From Sulfurovum sp. (GTDB lineage Bacteria; Campylobacterota; Campylobacteria; Campylobacterales; Sulfurovaceae), in NCBI GenBank assembly GCA_026983895.1, contig JALSTF010000112.1:1-14547 (forward strand): 14,547 nucleotides of DNA, given 5' to 3'. The translations under genes were made by a program, and so were the position numbers. Below are positions 6,843 to 13,656 of this stretch, one piece after another. The notes under the pieces are model-generated. The model worked only from the letters and a program-made list of their open reading frames with translations. It searched no databases and was not told where the DNA came from. Position 1 is the first letter of the stretch, and the number at the start of each line of letters is the position of its first letter.

Positions 6843-7634
6843 ATGCGCATTGCGATCTTTTTTCTGATGCCTTTGCTGATGTTCGCCAAAATACATTATG
6901 CCAAGGTCGAGCCGTATGAAACCGTTGTCCTGAAATCCGCTGTAAGCGGGCTTGTACTGGAAGCGGATCTGGAAGCAGAAGGAACCATGGTGGAGGGTGA
7001 ACGCATCATCCATATTGATGACCGCCTGGACAAGGTGAATCTTCAGGACAGCCAAAGCAGTCTGCTGCTGCTCGAGCAAATGTTCGATCTCAACAAAGAG
7101 ATCGTCCAAAGCCTCAAAGAGTCGATGCAGCGGCAGGAGGGTTATTTCAGGCGTATCAGCAAACTGCAGACGGCTTCCAGAACCCAAAAAGACAATGCCT
7201 ACAGCAGTTTTGTCTCCGTGAAGACCCAGTACCTGACAACAAAAGAGAAAGTCATTTCCCTGCAAAAACAGATCATCGATATGAAATACCGCATTGCACA
7301 GCTTCAGGATACGATCCGTAAAAAATCCATTGTGCCCCAAAAGAAATATCTTTACAAACTGATGGTGCGCGAGGGTGACTTCGTCAATCCGGGGACACCC
7401 CTGGGGGAGGTACAGGATGTCAGCAGGGCGAAACTGGTCCTTTTCCTGGAGCCGGATGAGTTGAAAGATGTGAAAGACAGAACAGTCTATATCGACGGTA
7501 AGAAAACGGAATACAGCGTTGACAAAGTGTGGGATGTGGCAGATGAGAAGTTCATCTCTTCCTATAGAGCCGAGATCTATCTGCCTGCGCCCAAAGAGAG
7601 ATTTTCAAAACTTTTGAAGGTAGAACTGAAATGA
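6843..7634 (+). CDS. HlyD-like periplasmic adaptor (membrane fusion) protein
   Basis: A 263-residue protein with an N-terminal hydrophobic signal (1-15, ...LLMFA). A first half of a lipoyl/biotinyl-like domain (about 28-60, with SAVSGLV and IIHIDD) is followed by a long alpha-helical hairpin or coiled coil (about 62-162). The second half of the lipoyl domain is at about 170-192 (MVREGDFVNPGTPLGEV), then a beta-rich part (195-263). This order is that of RND/ABC adaptor subunits, but the protein is shorter than usual (350-400 residues) and lacks an obvious membrane-proximal domain. No inner-membrane pump gene is nearby; a TolC-family gene lies 3.8 kb downstream. Its TGA overlaps the ATG of the molybdoenzyme gene by 4 bp. 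Adaptor fold: confident; partner and cargo: unknown. Confidence 0.8.
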   Translation: MRIAIFFLMPLLMFAKIHYAKVEPYETVVLKSAVSGLVLEADLEAEGTMVEGERIIHIDDRLDKVNLQDSQSSLLLLEQMFDLNKEIVQSLKESMQRQEGYFRRISKLQTASRTQKDNAYSSFVSVKTQYLTTKEKVISLQKQIIDMKYRIAQLQDTIRKKSIVPQKKYLYKLMVREGDFVNPGTPLGEVQDVSRAKLVLFLEPDELKDVKDRTVYIDGKKTEYSVDKVWDVADEKFISSYRAEIYLPAPKERFSKLLKVELK

Positions 7635-9439
7635 AAGAGACGGCCTGTGCACTGGACTGTTATGATGCCTGCAAGATCCTGGTAGAGGAGGATCGTTTCA
7701 CACTAAAAGGAGATGCGGAACACCCTGCGGGAAACGGGGCACTCTGCGCATTGCTGAACAAATATATGTTCGAAACTCCCCGCATAGAGAGACCGCGGGT
7801 GGACGGCAGAGAGGTGAGCATGGAGGAAGCGATGGCTGCGGTCGCCGAAGCCTTCAAAGAAAAGAACAGCCTGCTCTGGAGGGGTTCGGGCAATATGGGC
7901 GTGATGCAGGAAGTGACAGACCTGTTCATGGAGAAGATCGGCGGTACACTGACCGGCGGAAGCCTGTGTGATGCGTCAGGGGATGCAGGGATCATGAATG
8001 GAAGAGGGGTCAACAGGAACCTGCCGATCGAGCAGATCGCCAAAGCAGAGACGGTGGTTGTCTGGGGGCGTAATGTGACTGTGACCAATGCGCATATCAT
8101 GCCCTTTCTCGAAGGAAAAGATATCGTTGTGATCGATCCGGTGAAAACGCAGATAGCCAAAAAAGCGAACCTGCATCTTCAGATCCGTCCAAGGACAGAC
8201 TATTATATCGCGATTATGCTGGCACGTTTTGTCTTTATGGAAGACAGTGAAGATCTTGAATGGATGGATGAATTCGCGCCGGAATATGAAGATTTCTACG
8301 ACTATACACGCGAACACCGTATCAAAGCGATCCTGGCCTATATAGGGGTCGATCTCGGAGATATGGGGCGTGTACTGGAATATCTGCGTGACAGAAGAGT
8401 GGTCTTTCTCGTCGGGAATGGTGTGCAGAAGTATGCTACAGGTTCCTATACGCTGCATGCCATCGATTCACTGGCGGCGACACTGGGACTTTTTGGAAAA
8501 GAAGGGTGCGGGGTCAGCTACCTTTCAAACTCCAAACTCGGTTTTAAAAATCCTTTTGCGGTAAAGTGCAAAAGGGTACCCAAGGCAACAGCGGCTTTCT
8601 CCCGATTCGATACCGTTCTGGTGCAGGGCGGCAATCCCGCTGAATCGATGCCCGATACCAACCGGGTCCGAAAAGAGCTTGAAGCGGTCGATAACCTGAT
8701 CTATTTCGGCCTTTATGAAAATGAAACTTCCAAGCGGGCACGCATCGTCATCCCTGCGAAAAATTTCTTTGAAAAGGACGATGTACGTCTCAGCTACGGG
8801 CACCAGTATGTGCAGCCTATGCGTAAAATCAAAGAAGCTGCTTTTGGCATCAGCGAATATGATTTTACGGCATACCTCTTTGAGGCATTCGGATATGTGG
8901 GGCTGGACGGGGAAGCTTCCTATATCGCGCATTGGCTGGATCAGTGCCAAAAAGAGGGTGGACAGTATGTTTCTCCTGCCCATCATGAGCGGCCTTATGC
9001 AGAGGGATTTGGCGAAGAGGAAGAGGATACGTTTGCATTCATCGAAGAGTATGAAGATGATTTTGTCAATACCAAACGTTTTACCAAAATCCGTACTTCC
9101 AAAAAGAATCATGAAGAAGATGAACGGTTCTGGCTACTGACCCCCAAAGCAATGAAATCGCTCAATACACAGTTCCTGCGTGACGAACATGTTAGCCTGC
9201 ACCCTGAACTGGGCTATGAGGAAGGAGAAAAAGTACGCATTGTCTCCGAACATGGCAGTCATGTATTTACCGTAAAGCACAATGACGATCTGCGTACGGA
9301 CTGTGTTCTCATCGCCAACAATACGTTCGGTGTGAATTATCTGACCCCTGCTATTTTGAGTGATGAAGGAGAGAATGCCTGTTATCAGGAGGTTAAAGTG
9401 ACCATTGAAAAGGTTTATTTGCCATTCGTTACTATTTAA
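7631..9439 (+). CDS. Cytoplasmic molybdopterin-dependent oxidoreductase with one 4Fe-4S cluster
   Basis: A 602-residue enzyme of the DMSO-reductase/formate-dehydrogenase superfamily (substrate unknown). Cys6, Cys10, Cys14 and Cys39 (CALDCYDAC...GALC) form the N-terminal 4Fe-4S site. GSLCDASGDAG (110-120) supplies Cys113 as the probable molybdenum ligand. Other cofactor-binding stretches are VVVWGRN (142-148), VIDPVKT (167-173), IRPRTD (185-190, usually PGTD), VQGGNPAESMPD (331-342) and the C-terminal molybdopterin dinucleotide domain beginning WLLTP (501-505) with NTQFLRDEHVSLHP. There is no twin-arginine signal, so the enzyme should be cytoplasmic. An acidic insert (EGFGEEEED, then EEYEDDF) lies at 458-478. 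No electron-transfer, membrane-anchor or chaperone subunit is next to it. It starts within the stop of the adaptor gene (ATGA). Confidence 0.9.
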   Translation: MKETACALDCYDACKILVEEDRFTLKGDAEHPAGNGALCALLNKYMFETPRIERPRVDGREVSMEEAMAAVAEAFKEKNSLLWRGSGNMGVMQEVTDLFMEKIGGTLTGGSLCDASGDAGIMNGRGVNRNLPIEQIAKAETVVVWGRNVTVTNAHIMPFLEGKDIVVIDPVKTQIAKKANLHLQIRPRTDYYIAIMLARFVFMEDSEDLEWMDEFAPEYEDFYDYTREHRIKAILAYIGVDLGDMGRVLEYLRDRRVVFLVGNGVQKYATGSYTLHAIDSLAATLGLFGKEGCGVSYLSNSKLGFKNPFAVKCKRVPKATAAFSRFDTVLVQGGNPAESMPDTNRVRKELEAVDNLIYFGLYENETSKRARIVIPAKNFFEKDDVRLSYGHQYVQPMRKIKEAAFGISEYDFTAYLFEAFGYVGLDGEASYIAHWLDQCQKEGGQYVSPAHHERPYAEGFGEEEEDTFAFIEEYEDDFVNTKRFTKIRTSKKNHEEDERFWLLTPKAMKSLNTQFLRDEHVSLHPELGYEEGEKVRIVSEHGSHVFTVKHNDDLRTDCVLIANNTFGVNYLTPAILSDEGENACYQEVKVTIEKVYLPFVTI

Positions 9440-9441
9440 GA

Positions 9442-9471
9442 TATAATTATCCTATATTAAAAAAGGATAAT
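9442..9471 (+). promoter_or_regulatory. Promoter and inverted-repeat operator of the toxin-antitoxin pair
   Basis: TATAAT at 9442-9447, with a poor -35 (TTTGCC, 9418-9423, 18-base spacing), directly overlaps a perfect inverted repeat: ATTATCC (9446-9452) and GGATAAT (9465-9471). The right arm is also the ribosome-binding site (AAGGATA) of the antitoxin gene. The repeat could be the operator for autorepression by the antitoxin, as is usual in type II systems, or an RNA hairpin covering the ribosome-binding site. Confidence 0.55.
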
Positions 9472-9474
9472 AAA

Positions 9475-9726
9475 ATGCTACAAATTGGAATATCTGATAT
9501 CAGCAAAAATCCTTCGATCATAGACAAATTGGATGATATTACCCAGATACTCAACAAAAAAACGAAAAAAGTGAAGGGTATTTTCATTCCGAGTGCCTAT
9601 CTTGAGAACTTTGAAGAGATCATAAAGGAAATCGAGTATAAAAAATTCATAGAACGGAACAGGTCATTGGCTCAAACTGATGAAAAAGATGAAACACTGC
9701 TGGACGGACTGGATGAATCCTATTAA
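9475..9726 (+). CDS. Putative Phd/YefM-like antitoxin
   Basis: A small charged 83-residue protein. The N-terminal part (ISDISKNPSIIDKLDDI...VKGIFIPSAYLENFEEII) resembles Phd/YefM antitoxins: a strand-helix start with a 'S-x-x-x-K-NPS' motif, then a strand ending in a hydrophobic 'xIPxxYxE' stretch. The C-terminal part (about 52-83) is a long, highly charged helix (EEIIKEIEYKKFIERN) ending in an acidic tail, likely the toxin-binding arm. The start has AAGGATA 5-8 bases upstream. It overlaps the MazF-like toxin gene by 14 bp, the usual antitoxin-first order. By sequence the family assignment is moderate; by context the antitoxin role is likely. Confidence 0.75.
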   Translation: MLQIGISDISKNPSIIDKLDDITQILNKKTKKVKGIFIPSAYLENFEEIIKEIEYKKFIERNRSLAQTDEKDETLLDGLDESY

Positions 9727-10072
9727 AAAAGGAGAGATCTATCTGGCGAATCTTGGTGACGTCAAACATACCGACATCGGAAAGATCAGGCCGGTACTTG
9801 TATTTCAGAATGATATGCTCAACCGCATGGTCAGCGACGGGCTCTACAACGATGTGATCGTCATCCCTCTCAGCTCGAAGATCAGAGAGAACGACTTTAC
9901 CTTGTACCTGCCGAAACGTGACAGGCTTGAAAAAAAGAGTGTTATTCTCTGTAATGCTATGAAGATGATCAGTGCAAAACGGCTGATGACAGAAGAAGGG
10001 GTTTTGACACAACTGATGCCAAGCGAGATGGAAGAGATTGAGAAGAGGGTGCTTTTGTTATTAGGCATATGA
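9713..10072 (+). CDS. MazF/PemK-family endoribonuclease toxin
   Basis: A 119-residue protein of the MazF/Kid/CcdB-like fold, expected to cut mRNA at short sequence motifs. Family features are KKGEIYLANLG (5-15), the GKIRPVLVFQND core (23-34, Arg26 matching the catalytic Arg of MazF), VIVIPLSS (48-55, Ser54/Ser55 at the position of the catalytic Thr), a strand FTLYLP and the C-terminal helix EEIEKRVLLLLG. The length matches the family. The frame is open further back to an ATG at 9680, but the ATG at 9713 starts the MNPIKKGEIY sequence at the usual family start, inside the last codons of the antitoxin gene. The catalytic residues look intact, so the toxin is probably active. Confidence 0.88.
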   Translation: MNPIKKGEIYLANLGDVKHTDIGKIRPVLVFQNDMLNRMVSDGLYNDVIVIPLSSKIRENDFTLYLPKRDRLEKKSVILCNAMKMISAKRLMTEEGVLTQLMPSEMEEIEKRVLLLLGI

Positions 10073-10078
10073 AGTACC

Positions 10079-10095
10079 GGGTTTAAAATAAACCC
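10079..10095. terminator. Hairpin after the toxin gene, weak terminator candidate
   Basis: GGGTTTA (10079-10085) pairs with TAAACCC (10089-10095) across an AAA loop, seven bases after the toxin stop codon. It is compact and stable but has no T-run after it, so it may be a weak terminator or a 3'-end stabiliser. Confidence 0.4.
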
Positions 10096-10272
10096 AAAAT
10101 ATCTGTATTGGCATTTAAAATTCCTTGTCAAAAAACTCAATAAAATGATTGATACTATTGGCAACCAACCCAATATGCTTCTTATTGTTTCGTATTAAGC
10201 CCTGTGTTTGAGGAGCTTACTTGGTGGGTTTGCTGCATAAGACTGTATGTTTTTATATCCTAAACACACTCT

Positions 10273-10280
10273 GCTATAAT
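10273..10280 (+). promoter_or_regulatory. Extended -10 promoter candidate for argD operon
   Basis: TGC-TATAAT, an extended -10, lies 32 bases before the argD ATG; a weak TTTATA at about 10252-10257 could be the -35. The ribosome-binding site is poor (ACGGAAAA). Confidence 0.6.
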
Positions 10281-10312
10281 ATCACCAATAATAATTCACA
10301 ACGGAAAAAAAT

Positions 10313-11497
10313 ATGACTTTAGAACAATTGGATAAAACGTATGTATTGCAGACTTACGCGCGCGACTATACGAACTTCGTAGAGGGCAAAGGCTCTACGC
10401 TGTATGATGAGAACGGGAAGGACTACATCGATTTTGCTGCGGGGATCGCTGTGAACTCGGTGGGGCACGGGAATGAGAAACTGGTACATGCCATTTGTGA
10501 GCAGGCGAAGAAGATCATCCATATCTCCAATCTTCAGGTGATAGAACCTCAGGCGAAACTGGCACAGAAAATGGTGGAGCTTTCCGGGTACGACATGGGT
10601 GTATTCTTTGCGAACTCCGGAGCGGAAGCGAACGAGGGGGCCATCAAGATCGCCCGCAAATACGGTGAAACACGTTTTGAGAACAAACGCTACAAAGTGA
10701 TCACTCTGGAACACTCCTTTCACGGGCGTACCATCACGACTGTAAAAGCGACAGGACAGGAGAGTTTCCATACGCCGAACTTTTCTCCGTATCCTGCTGG
10801 ATTCTCCTATGAAAAATCTATTGCAGATGTTTACAAAGCGATCGACGACGAAACCGTTGCCGTGCTGATCGAACTGGTGCAGGGCGAAGGCGGCGTACAG
10901 CCTTTTGACAAAGAGGAGATACAGAAACTCGCAGCCCACCTTAAAGAGCGGGATGTGCTGCTCATTGTTGATGAGGTGCAGACAGGCGTCTACAGAACGG
11001 GAGAATTCCTGGCTTCCAACCTTTATGAGATAGAACCGGACATTATCACGCTTGCCAAAGGACTGGGCGGCGGTGTGCCCATCGGTGCGGTGATGACAAC
11101 GCATAAAGATGTCTTGAGTGCAGGGGACCATGGCAGTACCTTTGGAGGGAATTATCTGAGTACGGCAGCGGGGCTTGCCGTGCTGGATATCTTGAAGCCG
11201 ATGTATGACAGCGGTGCGGTCGATGAGACCATTGTCTATTTCTCGCAAAAACTGAAAGAGATCGCAGACAAGTACGGAAATCTTTTTGAAAAAGAGGTAG
11301 GACTGGGCCTTATGCGCGGACTGCGTGCCAAAAGTGCCCAGATACAGACAGATGTACTGAAAAATGCGATGCATGAAGGATTGGTCATTCTCAAAGCAGG
11401 GCGCAATACGGTACGTTTTCTGCCGAGTATCACCATCAGCAGGGAAGAGATAGATGAAGGGTTCAAACGTTTTGAAACGGCTATATCTACTCTGTAG
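10313..11497 (+). CDS. argD: Acetylornithine aminotransferase (class III PLP aminotransferase)
   Basis: Converts N-acetylglutamate semialdehyde with glutamate to N-acetylornithine in arginine biosynthesis; in many bacteria the same enzyme also works in lysine synthesis as succinyl-DAP aminotransferase. The 394-residue length is typical. Motifs are NSGAEANEGAIKIARKYG (101-118, PLP phosphate binding), HSFHGRT (134-140), LVQGEGGV (188-195), VDEVQTGVYRTG (219-230, Asp220 to the pyridine nitrogen), the PLP lysine Lys249 in TLAKGLGGG, and GSTFGGN (274-280). Other arginine genes are absent around it. It opens a likely operon with the TolC-family and MidA genes, which overlap its end. Ornithine/GABA aminotransferase would be the alternative, less likely by the motif pattern. 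Confidence 0.93.
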   Translation: MTLEQLDKTYVLQTYARDYTNFVEGKGSTLYDENGKDYIDFAAGIAVNSVGHGNEKLVHAICEQAKKIIHISNLQVIEPQAKLAQKMVELSGYDMGVFFANSGAEANEGAIKIARKYGETRFENKRYKVITLEHSFHGRTITTVKATGQESFHTPNFSPYPAGFSYEKSIADVYKAIDDETVAVLIELVQGEGGVQPFDKEEIQKLAAHLKERDVLLIVDEVQTGVYRTGEFLASNLYEIEPDIITLAKGLGGGVPIGAVMTTHKDVLSAGDHGSTFGGNYLSTAAGLAVLDILKPMYDSGAVDETIVYFSQKLKEIADKYGNLFEKEVGLGLMRGLRAKSAQIQTDVLKNAMHEGLVILKAGRNTVRFLPSITISREEIDEGFKRFETAISTL

Positions 11498-12668
11498 TTT
11501 CCTGCTCATCTCCCAGCTGGGGGCGGATGAGCTTGGAGGGATCCTTTCCAAGAACAAAGCACTGCTTTTCGAGTATGATTTTCAGGGCAATGAACTGCAG
11601 AGCGACATGCTTTCCAAGAGCTGGATCAATCCTGTGACAGTACGCTATGGGAAAGATTATACAACGCGTTTCAAAACAGGGACGATCGATACGGGAAATT
11701 TCTCGGTCTATATCGATCAGCCGATCTTCCGTTCCGGCGGGATCTATTATGCCATCAAGTATGCGGGGGCACTCCGCGGTGCCAACCGTCTGGACATTAC
11801 ATTGAAAAGGCGGCAGATGATCGGTGATGCGGTCTCGATCCTTTTTCAGCTCAAACGTATCAAGCTTGAGCGGGAAAAGATGCAGTACCAGATCAAGAAT
11901 GACCGTATTGATATTCAGCAAAAACGCGACAGTTATGAGGCGGGACTCATAGACAGCAGTTTCCTTGACCAGGCGATACTCAAAAAAAGTCAGGATGAGA
12001 CGGCACTGCTCGAGATGAAACTCAAGGCGATGGAACTGAGACAGCATTTTTCCCTTCTCAGTGACAAAAAACCGGACAGACTCAGGCTTCCCCGGCTCAA
12101 ACTGATAGACAAGCAGCGTTATACGCAGGAGAATCTCGAACTCAAGAGAGATTCCATGCGGGCGCTTGAGATGGATTACAAGGAGAAGATCACCTGGGCG
12201 AAATATCTTCCTACGGTGTCGCTTCAGGGACAGTACAACAATGGTGACCTGAATCCGCTTTTTCCCAGTCCGAATTTGAATGAGCAGTATTATAACTATG
12301 GATTTACTGTCTCTATGCCGCTGGATATCAATGCCTACAGTGATATTGAACTGAGCAAGGTAGAGAAGCTCAAGGCGGCAACCGAAGTCTTGGACCGGAA
12401 AGATACGGTCAATGAAGAATATGACTGGATACGGAACAGCCTGAAAATCCTGGACAAGAAGATCATGCTTGCCAGAAAAGATGAAAAGGTCTATGGTAAC
12501 CTTTACCGGGTCACCAAAAACCTTGCGCAGGCCGGAGAAAAAACGAAATATGATGCAGAAGTGATGAAAAACTCACAGCAGATCAGGAAGATCGATCAGA
12601 AGATCTATGCGATAGACAAGCAGATACAGCTGCTTAAACTCTATATACGGGTGGAAAATGTACTTTAG
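11454..12668 (+). CDS. TolC-family outer-membrane efflux factor
   Basis: A 404-residue protein with a hydrophobic signal (about 8-24, YLLCSFLLISQLGADE). Long helical segments carry the pattern of the outer-membrane efflux protein family: YIDQPIFRSGGIYYAI, then a helix with RDSYEAGLIDSSFLDQAILKK and, after a second strand pair (LPTVSLQGQYNN, FTVSMPLDI), another long helical hairpin to the end. This is the TolC layout of two coiled-coil repeats with barrel strands between, in a protein slightly shorter than average. The ATG at 11454 has GGGAAGAG upstream but overlaps argD by 44 bp; a TTG start at 11472 would give 398 residues and a more usual signal. It overlaps the next gene by 11 bp. Its inner-membrane pump is not nearby; the HlyD-like gene upstream might be its adaptor (inference). 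Confidence 0.8.
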   Translation: MKGSNVLKRLYLLCSFLLISQLGADELGGILSKNKALLFEYDFQGNELQSDMLSKSWINPVTVRYGKDYTTRFKTGTIDTGNFSVYIDQPIFRSGGIYYAIKYAGALRGANRLDITLKRRQMIGDAVSILFQLKRIKLEREKMQYQIKNDRIDIQQKRDSYEAGLIDSSFLDQAILKKSQDETALLEMKLKAMELRQHFSLLSDKKPDRLRLPRLKLIDKQRYTQENLELKRDSMRALEMDYKEKITWAKYLPTVSLQGQYNNGDLNPLFPSPNLNEQYYNYGFTVSMPLDINAYSDIELSKVEKLKAATEVLDRKDTVNEEYDWIRNSLKILDKKIMLARKDEKVYGNLYRVTKNLAQAGEKTKYDAEVMKNSQQIRKIDQKIYAIDKQIQLLKLYIRVENVL

Positions 12669-13647
12669 CGACTATATGAACACATGGCTGTACGGTGAGA
12701 ACGGCTACTATAAAAATTTCAAAGCGATCGGAAAGAGCGGTGATTTCTATACGGCTGTGAGTACAAGCAGTTTTTTTGGTGCGAGTATCGCCAACTTTTT
12801 TTACAAACGTATACTCGAAGGCACAGCGGACAGGAACGGCTGGCTGATAGAAGTGGGAGCGCATCAGGGGTATCTTCTCTGTGACATGATACAGTGGCTG
12901 TATACCTGTGATCCTACGCTCATAGGTACGCTGAAGTTCGGCATCGTCGAGCGGCAGCCTGAAGTGCGTCAGGCACAGACAGCCTACATCAGGGAACGTT
13001 TTGGCACTGATGTACAGGTCGTGCATTTTGAAGACCTCTCTGAAGTCCATGCGGAATATGCCTTTGTGGTCGCCAACGAGATCTTCGATGCTTTCCCCTG
13101 TGAACTGCTCAAAGAAGAGAAGATCGCAGTGGTGGAAAAAGACGAGATTGCATGGGAAGCGGCACCTCCGAAGCTGCTGGAGTGGGCGAAACAGCACTCT
13201 TTGTCACAGGGAGAAGTTGCTGTAGGCTACGAGGATTTTGCCAAAGGCATGGCAAAAGGCATACAAAGATGTGATTTTGTTACTTTTGATTACGGTGAAA
13301 AATATGTGCGTAACGATTTCTCTATCCGTATCTACCGTGCACATGAGACGTTTCCGCTTTTTGACGAGGCCTTGAAGCTTTCAGAATCGTTCCAGAAAGA
13401 CGATATTACCTATGATGTGAACTTCCGGCATGTGCTCGAAGCGTTCGAGGCGGCAGGCTTCAGAGAGGAGAAGTACGAGACACAGGCGCGCGCGCTGATA
13501 CGTTTCGGACTGATCGATATTTTGGAGCAGTTCTCAAAACAGACGACACAGGAGATCTATCTGCGGGAAGCGGACAAGATCAAAACACTGATCGGCCCAA
13601 CGATGATGGGTGATCGTTTCAAAATGATTCATCTGGCAAAAAGTTAA
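12658..13647 (+). CDS. MidA/NDUFAF7-family SAM-dependent methyltransferase
   Basis: A 329-residue member of COG1565. The human relative NDUFAF7 methylates an arginine of complex I subunit NDUFS2 (established); the bacterial role is not settled. Family signatures seen: GKSGDFYTAVSTSSFFG (25-41), the SAM-binding loop EVGAHQG (65-71), ANEIFDAFP (139-147), TFDYG (209-213), DITYDVNF (249-256) and GPTMMGDRFK (313-322). The loop is atypical: family members usually have E-x-G-P-G-x-G, here the second glycine is His69. The overall set of motifs is otherwise intact. It overlaps the TolC-family gene by 11 bp, so it is likely translated from the same mRNA. The functional link to argD and TolC is not evident. 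Confidence 0.85.
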   Translation: MYFSDYMNTWLYGENGYYKNFKAIGKSGDFYTAVSTSSFFGASIANFFYKRILEGTADRNGWLIEVGAHQGYLLCDMIQWLYTCDPTLIGTLKFGIVERQPEVRQAQTAYIRERFGTDVQVVHFEDLSEVHAEYAFVVANEIFDAFPCELLKEEKIAVVEKDEIAWEAAPPKLLEWAKQHSLSQGEVAVGYEDFAKGMAKGIQRCDFVTFDYGEKYVRNDFSIRIYRAHETFPLFDEALKLSESFQKDDITYDVNFRHVLEAFEAAGFREEKYETQARALIRFGLIDILEQFSKQTTQEIYLREADKIKTLIGPTMMGDRFKMIHLAKS

Positions 13648-13656
13648 GGCCTTAAC
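13643..13656. repeat. 14-bp perfect palindrome holding both convergent stop codons
   Basis: GTTAAGGCCTTAAC spans the 4-base gap between the methyltransferase and lipoprotein genes. Its left half contains the TAA of the former (13645-13647) and its right half the TAA of the latter (13652-13654 on the other strand). A short ACCC/GGGT hairpin (13655-13666) follows. It may act as a two-way transcription end, but no T-run is present. Confidence 0.6.

Larger units (their letters stand above)
10073..10312. other. AT-rich intergenic region before argD
   Basis: This is the longest non-coding stretch, 240 bases. It holds a 7-bp hairpin after the toxin stop (10079-10095), a TATTGG/CCAATA inverted repeat (10156-10161 with 10170-10175) and the argD promoter at its right end. 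No credible ORF was found; a 17-codon frame at 10145 has no ribosome-binding site. No RNA gene was recognised. Confidence 0.5.

Noticed and set aside
10145..10198. 17-codon frame in the gap before argD
   Set aside because: No ribosome-binding site, no second copy or conserved context; expected by chance in AT-rich DNA.
9475..10312. Whole toxin-antitoxin locus as a mobile element
   Set aside because: No transposase, integrase, terminal repeats or target duplication were found; only AT-richness hints at insertion.
10319..11557. 412-codon open frame antisense to argD
   Set aside because: Composition is Cys/His/Arg/Phe-rich without any domain, it mirrors the codon pattern of argD, and has no ribosome-binding site or conserved motif.
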